From positions 1-8,873 of the forward strand of contig DASVFR010000014.1 in assembly GCA_036379955.1 (NCBI GenBank): 8,873 nt of DNA, written 5' to 3'. A program made the position numbers and the translations under genes. The notes below the pieces were generated by a model. That model was not told where the DNA came from, searched no databases, and saw only the letters and a program-made list of their open reading frames with translations. Origin of the DNA: VRUE01 sp036379955 (GTDB lineage: Bacteria > Actinomycetota > Thermoleophilia > Solirubrobacterales > 70-9). Position 1 is the first letter of the stretch, and the number at the start of each line of letters is the position of its first letter. Below are positions 5,343-8,873 of the stretch, in pieces.

Positions 5343-6092
5343 ATGCCAAGACTCGTTCCATTCAGACTGGCCGCCGCGTGCGCGCTGGTCACAGCAATCG
5401 TCCTGTCCAGCGTCGCCGCGGCGGCCGCCAAGGGCCCCGTCGCGGAGTTGCGCGTCGTCGGCTCCGGCAACAAAGTTCTGGCCGAAAAGTCCTTCGGCGT
5501 GGGGAGCACCTCGGTCAAGACGAGTCCGTCGGCCAAGTGCTTCGGCCCCGGCACCGGCGGCAGCGGCAAGACGATCGCGCTCGAAGGCCCGACCGCGCTC
5601 GGCATGCTGGTCCAGGCCTCGAAGTTCACCGCCGCGCTGCGGCCGGTCTCGGTCACCGACCACTTCCTGAGCGAATTCGGCCTCGGCCTCTGCGGCATCG
5701 GGGGGCTCGACGCCAAGGGCATGAACAGCTGGTACTTCAAGGTCAACCACCGCGCGCCCTCGGTCGGGGCGGAAGCGGCGAAAGTGAAGGCCGGCGACGA
5801 AGTGCTCTTCGCCTACGGCGCCTACCCCTACCCGGACGAGCTGGCGCTGAGCGCGCCCGCCAAGGTCCAGGCCGGCGTGCCTTTCACCGTGCGCGTCTTC
5901 GCCTACGACGCGAAAGGCAAGAAGAAGCCCGCGGCGGGGGCGACCGTGACCGGCGCCTCTGGCCCGACCGACGTGCAGGGCAAGGCGCAGGTGACGCTCG
6001 CCGGCCCGGCCCAGCTGGTCGCGCGCCTCGGCAAGGACACCCCCTCCGGCAGCGAGCCGGTCTGCGTGGGAGGTAGGTGTCCGCGCAAATAA
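5343..6092 (+). CDS. Secreted DUF4430 (transcobalamin C-terminal-like) protein, first gene of the B12 operon
   Basis: A 249-residue exported protein. A Sec signal peptide (residues 1 to about 29, ending SSVAAAAA-KG) is followed by a DUF4430-type domain (about 33-170) with the landmark NSWYFKVNHRAPSVG and then KAGDEVLFAYG. A short beta-rich module (about 172-236) resembles carboxypeptidase-regulatory/Ig-like repeats, and the C-terminus is CVGGRCPRK. Cys66 and Cys117 could form a disulfide. DUF4430 domains resemble the C-terminal domain of animal transcobalamin and intrinsic factor, and the cobalamin riboswitch directly upstream agrees with corrinoid binding. That role is inference. ATG 5343 is chosen for its GAGGAAAGG ribosome site and clean signal peptide. 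GTG 5265 would lie inside the riboswitch, and ATG 5313 lacks a ribosome site. No membrane anchor is visible, so it may be released or held by partners. Confidence 0.85.
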   Translation: MPRLVPFRLAAACALVTAIVLSSVAAAAAKGPVAELRVVGSGNKVLAEKSFGVGSTSVKTSPSAKCFGPGTGGSGKTIALEGPTALGMLVQASKFTAALRPVSVTDHFLSEFGLGLCGIGGLDAKGMNSWYFKVNHRAPSVGAEAAKVKAGDEVLFAYGAYPYPDELALSAPAKVQAGVPFTVRVFAYDAKGKKKPAAGATVTGASGPTDVQGKAQVTLAGPAQLVARLGKDTPSGSEPVCVGGRCPRK

Positions 6093-7102
6093 GGATCTGG
6101 CGAGCGAAAGTCGAGCCTGGCAAGGACGCAGCGAGCGTGGCGTGCGAACGCACGCGAGCGAGCGAGGACGCCGCCAGGCGACGACTTGCAGCCGCCAGCA
6201 CGGCGGTCGCGATCGCGCTGCTCATCGCAGCGACGCTCGCGGCCGCCGGCTGCGGCCTCGGCCCCGGCGAGGACGTCGGGGCCGTGGAGCTGCGGGTCAC
6301 GCGCGACTACGGTGCCAGCACGATGCTGGACGCGGAAGTCGGCGACGTGACCGAATCGGACACGGTGATGCGCGTGCTCGAACGCAACGCCGACGTCTCG
6401 ACCCGCTACGGCGGCGGCTTCGTCCAGTCGGTCGATGGGCTGGAAGCGCAGGAGCGCTTCGGTCGCTCCGAGGACTGGTTCTTCTACGTCAACGGGGTCG
6501 AGTCGACGGTCGGCGCCGCCGACTATCCGCTGCGCGGCGGCGAGTCGATCTGGTGGGACTACCACGAGTGGGGTGAGGCGATGCGGGTGCCGGCGGCGGT
6601 CGGCTCCTGGCCGCAGCCCTTCCTCGACGGCTACGACGGGCGCCGCCGCCCGGTGGCCCTCGAATGCCTAGGCGGCGGCGCGGCCTGCGGGGATGCCGTG
6701 GCGAGCCTCGAGCGAGAAGGAGTCTCGGTCGCGCTCGGGCACCCCGATGGCGCGATCCGGCTCCTGGTCGGGCCCTGGGCGCGGGTGCGCGAGGATCCGG
6801 CTGCGGCTCAGGTCGAGGACGGGCCGCAGGCGAGCGGCGTTTTCGCCCAGCCGCGCCGCGCGCCCGGCGGCTACGCGCTCGACGGCCTCGACGCCGACGG
6901 CGCGGTGGGGCGCACGTTCGGCCGCGACGCCGGGCTGGTCGCCGCCGTCCGCCGCGGCGAAGCGCCGCCCGTCTGGCTGGTGACGGGGACGAGCGAGGCC
7001 GGGGTCGAAGCGGCGGCCGGGCTGCTCGACGCGCGCCACCTCCGCGATCGCTTCGCGGTCGCGGTCGAAGGGGGGGAGGAGGCCCCGCTGCCGTTGCGAT
7101 GA
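6077..7102 (+). CDS. DUF4430 lipoprotein of the B12/ECF uptake operon
   Basis: A 341-residue predicted lipoprotein. After an Arg-rich start, a hydrophobic signal (residues 37-58) ends in LAAAGC with lipidated Cys59, although Ala rather than Leu sits at -3. A textbook DUF4430 domain follows (about 68-182): ESDTVMRVLERN, YGGGFVQSVDG, DWFFYVNGVES, GAADYPLRGGESIWWDYHEW, VGSWPQPF. A second, unrecognised alpha/beta domain (about 191-341) begins RPVALECL. The likely role is extracellular corrinoid capture next to the ECF importer encoded downstream. Its GTG start lies within the 3' end of the previous gene, and its stop overlaps the next start (ATGA). The GTG 6077 start follows GGGAGG by only three bases. 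GTG 6137, behind AAGGA, is a credible alternative that removes 20 residues, and a palindromic element covers this region. Confidence 0.85.
   Translation: MSAQIRIWRAKVEPGKDAASVACERTRASEDAARRRLAAASTAVAIALLIAATLAAAGCGLGPGEDVGAVELRVTRDYGASTMLDAEVGDVTESDTVMRVLERNADVSTRYGGGFVQSVDGLEAQERFGRSEDWFFYVNGVESTVGAADYPLRGGESIWWDYHEWGEAMRVPAAVGSWPQPFLDGYDGRRRPVALECLGGGAACGDAVASLEREGVSVALGHPDGAIRLLVGPWARVREDPAAAQVEDGPQASGVFAQPRRAPGGYALDGLDADGAVGRTFGRDAGLVAAVRRGEAPPVWLVTGTSEAGVEAAAGLLDARHLRDRFAVAVEGGEEAPLPLR
6108..6187. repeat. Imperfect palindromic element over the 5' end of the lipoprotein gene
   Basis: Three nested pairs are visible: AAGTCG (6108-6113) with CGACTT (6182-6187), GCCTGGC (6115-6121) with GCCAGGC (6173-6179), and GCGTGCG (6140-6146) with CGCACGC (6149-6155). 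CGAGCG and GACGC blocks flank the centre on both sides. The ~80-nt hairpin lies just after the first DUF4430 stop codon and encodes the unusual Arg-rich stretch before the signal peptide. Confidence 0.6.
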
Positions 7103-8028
7103 GGTCGCCGTTCGCATACGTCCCGAGGCCCTGGCCGCTGCAGTCGGCCTCGGCCGGCGCCGCCGTCGTCTACCTCGGCGCCTTCGCCGCAACCGCCTTC
7201 GCTTACTCGAACCCGATCGTGCTCGCCGCCGCCGGCCTCGGGCTGGTCGTCGCCGGTCGCCTCGCCGGAGCTCGCGCCGCCGTGCGGGCCGCGCTCTGGA
7301 TGGGCCTTACCCTCGCCCTGTTGATCGTCTTCGTCAACGCGCTCGTCGTCAGCCGCGGTGAGACGGTGCTGCTGCGCCTGGGGAACGTGCCGCTGCTCAG
7401 CGACGTCGTCACTGCCGAGGCGCTCGCCGCCGGCGCCGTGATCGGACTGCGGGCCGCCGTGGTGATGGTCGCCTTCGCCGTCTACTCGGCCTGCATCGAT
7501 CCCGACCGCGTCCTGCGGGCGTTGCGACCGCTGGCGCGCCGCTCGGCCCTGACCGCGACCTTGGTCTCGCGCTTGGTGCCGGTTGCCGCCGCCGACGCCG
7601 CCCGCCTGCGCGACGCCGCCCGCCTGCGCGGTCCCGGCGCCGCCCCGGTCGGCCGCGCATCCCTCGCTCGTCGCCTCCTCGCCGGCTCGCTAGACCGCTC
7701 CGTCGACGTCGCCGCGACCCTGGAGCTGCGCGGTTATTCCCTGGAGACTTCACATCGAAGGCCCACGCCACCGCCGGGTGAAACGTCTTCTACGCCTTAT
7801 GCATGTAGAAGACGTTTCACCCGCGGCGGGCACATGGGTTCTCGGTCGCGGTACGACGGACGCTTCTTCGCCGTAGGGACCGTTGTCATCGCCGCCGCAG
7901 TTGCCGGCAAGATGCTCGGCGCCGACGCCTTCTCCGAATACCCGGCGCTGGCGGTCGGAGCCGACCCCTCGACGCTGGGCCTCTCCGTCCTCCTGATCCT
8001 CGCCGGCATAGCCCCGCGCCATGACTGA
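7099..8028 (+). CDS. ecfT: ECF transporter membrane subunit EcfT (CbiQ-like)
   Basis: Membrane-embedded coupling subunit of an energy-coupling-factor importer, which links the ATPase pair to a substrate-binding S-component. It has 309 residues with hydrophobic helices at about 18-36, 39-53, 64-84, 105-131, 256-273 and 291-303. The cytoplasmic coupling region carries the two Ala-Arg-Gly-type motifs, ARLRGP (174-179) and ELRGYS (209-214), which contact the ATPases. Start ATG 7099 overlaps the previous stop (ATGA), and the stop overlaps the following ATPase start, so expression is coupled. Residues about 225-244 are encoded by a perfect hairpin that looks inserted in-frame between the second coupling motif and the C-terminal helices. 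The B12 riboswitch and DUF4430 partners make corrinoid the likely substrate. Cobalt or another riboswitch-controlled metabolite remains possible. Confidence 0.88.
   Translation: MRSPFAYVPRPWPLQSASAGAAVVYLGAFAATAFAYSNPIVLAAAGLGLVVAGRLAGARAAVRAALWMGLTLALLIVFVNALVVSRGETVLLRLGNVPLLSDVVTAEALAAGAVIGLRAAVVMVAFAVYSACIDPDRVLRALRPLARRSALTATLVSRLVPVAAADAARLRDAARLRGPGAAPVGRASLARRLLAGSLDRSVDVAATLELRGYSLETSHRRPTPPPGETSSTPYACRRRFTRGGHMGSRSRYDGRFFAVGTVVIAAAVAGKMLGADAFSEYPALAVGADPSTLGLSVLLILAGIAPRHD
7771..7829. repeat. Perfect 18-bp hairpin inserted in-frame in ecfT
   Basis: Arms 7776-7793 and 7805-7822 are exact reverse complements around an 11-base loop, and CCGCC (7771-7775) with GGCGG (7825-7829) adds five pairs after a two-base bulge. 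The arms are much less GC-rich than the surrounding gene. The reading frame stays open through it, adding about 20 Arg/Thr/Ser/Pro-rich residues to EcfT. Confidence 0.85.
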
Positions 8029-8873
8029 GGTGATGGTTCCCACCCGCTCCACACCGGCCCTCGCGATCGAGTCGCTCACCTACGCCTACCCGCAGTCCGC
8101 CGCGCCCGCCCTGCGCGACGTCTCGCTTGAGCTCGCACTCGGGGAACTGGTCCTCCTCGCCGGGCGCTCGGCCTGCGGCAAGTCGACCCTGCTGCGCGCC
8201 GCCTGCGGCCTCGTCCCGCACTTCCACGGCGGGGAGATCGACGGCCGGATCGAGGTCGCCGGCATCGACGCCCTCGCCTCCGGCCCCGGCGAGCTGGCCA
8301 GCGCGGTCGGCTACCTCGCCCAGGACCCCGAGACCCAGGTCGTCTCCACCACCGTCGCCGCCGAGATCGAGCTGCCGTTGGAGATGCGCGGCGACGCCCC
8401 CGACGCCCGCGCCCGCGCCGTCGAGGAGGTCGCCCTCGCGCTCGCCATCCCGCACCTGCTCGGCCGTGCCGTCGACACCCTCTCCGGCGGTGAGCTGCAG
8501 CGCGTCGCCCTCGCCTCCGCGCTCGTCACCCGCCCCAAGCTCGTCCTCCTCGACGAGCCCACCTCCCAGCTCGACCCGGTCGCCGGCGACGAGCTGATCT
8601 GGCTGCTGCGCCGCCTCAATGAGGAGTGGGGGGTGACGATCCTCCTCGCCGAGCACCGCCTGGAGCGCTGTCTTGCCGCCGCCGACCGGGTGGTCGCCAT
8701 GAGCTCCGGCAGCATTGCCTTCGACGGCGCGCCGCGCGAGTTCCTGCGTTGGGCACAGGAGGCAGATGCCGCGCTGGAGACCCCTGCGGCGCGGCTGTTC
8801 TCGCTCTGCGGGATAGAGCCGCTGCCAGTGGGGGTTCGCGACGCGCGACAAACGCTTCGAGAGGCCGGAGTCG
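8021..8873 (+). CDS. ecfA: ECF transporter ATP-binding subunit EcfA (cut by the window edge)
   Basis: ABC ATPase that powers the ECF importer at the cytoplasmic face. 284 residues are present and the frame is open to the right edge. Walker A GRSACGKST (48-56), Q-loop Gln101 in LAQDPETQVV, signature LSGGELQR (154-161), Walker B LVLLDEP (174-180), D-loop SQLD and H-switch His212 in LLAEHR are all intact, so it should be active. The ATG at 8021 overlaps the ecfT stop by eight bases (ATGACTGA). The part after residue 240 (ETPAARLFSLCGIEPLP, then VRDAR) is typical of a linker or C-terminal tail. Many actinobacterial versions fuse two ABC domains in one chain, which the missing part would decide. 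The S-component gene is not in view. Confidence 0.93.
   Translation, partial: MTEVMVPTRSTPALAIESLTYAYPQSAAPALRDVSLELALGELVLLAGRSACGKSTLLRAACGLVPHFHGGEIDGRIEVAGIDALASGPGELASAVGYLAQDPETQVVSTTVAAEIELPLEMRGDAPDARARAVEEVALALAIPHLLGRAVDTLSGGELQRVALASALVTRPKLVLLDEPTSQLDPVAGDELIWLLRRLNEEWGVTILLAEHRLERCLAAADRVVAMSSGSIAFDGAPREFLRWAQEADAALETPAARLFSLCGIEPLPVGVRDARQTLREAGV

Noticed and set aside
6664..7098. Upstream extension of the ecfT frame over the lipoprotein gene
   Set aside because: Arg/Ala/Gly-rich out-of-frame translation. EcfT homology begins at ATG 7099, which has the typical ATGA overlap.
1..8873. CRISPR array, tRNA, rRNA, transposase or phage genes
   Set aside because: No regularly spaced repeats, cloverleaf, rRNA-like tract or transposase/integrase motif was seen on either strand.

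Overview
The window is high-GC DNA with C- or G-ending codons, no tRNA or rRNA genes, and small overlapping operons. The amt/PII pair, the DosS-like sensor, and especially a secreted stalk protein with the N-terminal signature ALFVALGGTVYAAKK suggest an actinobacterium, most likely a Thermoleophilia (Solirubrobacterales/Gaiellales-like) lineage. This placement is inferred from protein style and is not a database result.

Layout. (1) 1-1090, minus strand: a PII signalling protein followed by an ammonium channel that runs off the left edge. The two overlap by GTGA. (2) 1178-1549, plus strand: a small TPR protein, apparently on a leaderless mRNA. (3) 1553-4123: a divergent two-component pair. A soluble GAF-GAF histidine kinase of the DosS/DevS type lies on the minus strand and a NarL/DosR-type response regulator on the plus strand, with about 150 bp of shared promoter DNA between them. 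(4) 4124-4277: a convergent intergenic region holding a large near-perfect inverted repeat. (5) 4278-4973, minus strand: a secreted or anchored stalk protein with a Cys-rich, possibly C-type-lectin-like head. (6) 4974-5342: a 369-bp regulatory region with two hairpins, a promoter and a full cobalamin (B12) riboswitch reading rightward. (7) 5343-8873, plus strand: a tightly overlapping operon under that riboswitch. It encodes two DUF4430 (transcobalamin C-terminal-like) extracellular proteins, one secreted and one apparently a lipoprotein, then the EcfT membrane subunit and the EcfA ATPase of an energy-coupling-factor importer. EcfA is cut by the right edge.

How the genes work together. The right half reads as a corrinoid-uptake cassette. 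The B12 riboswitch senses intracellular cobalamin, the DUF4430 proteins are candidate external corrinoid-capture proteins, and EcfT/EcfA power import. No S-component lies in the window. The left half is nitrogen and redox/gas signalling. PII would plug or release Amt; the PII lacks the modifiable Tyr51, and the Amt carries Glu in place of the first twin-His and Phe in place of Trp148. The DosS-like kinase keeps the residues expected for heme ligation.

Several unrelated palindromic elements are scattered through 4.1-7.8 kb. One sits in-frame inside ecfT and another inside the 5' part of the lipoprotein gene. A strongly G+T-biased top strand crosses the 3' ends of two convergent genes.
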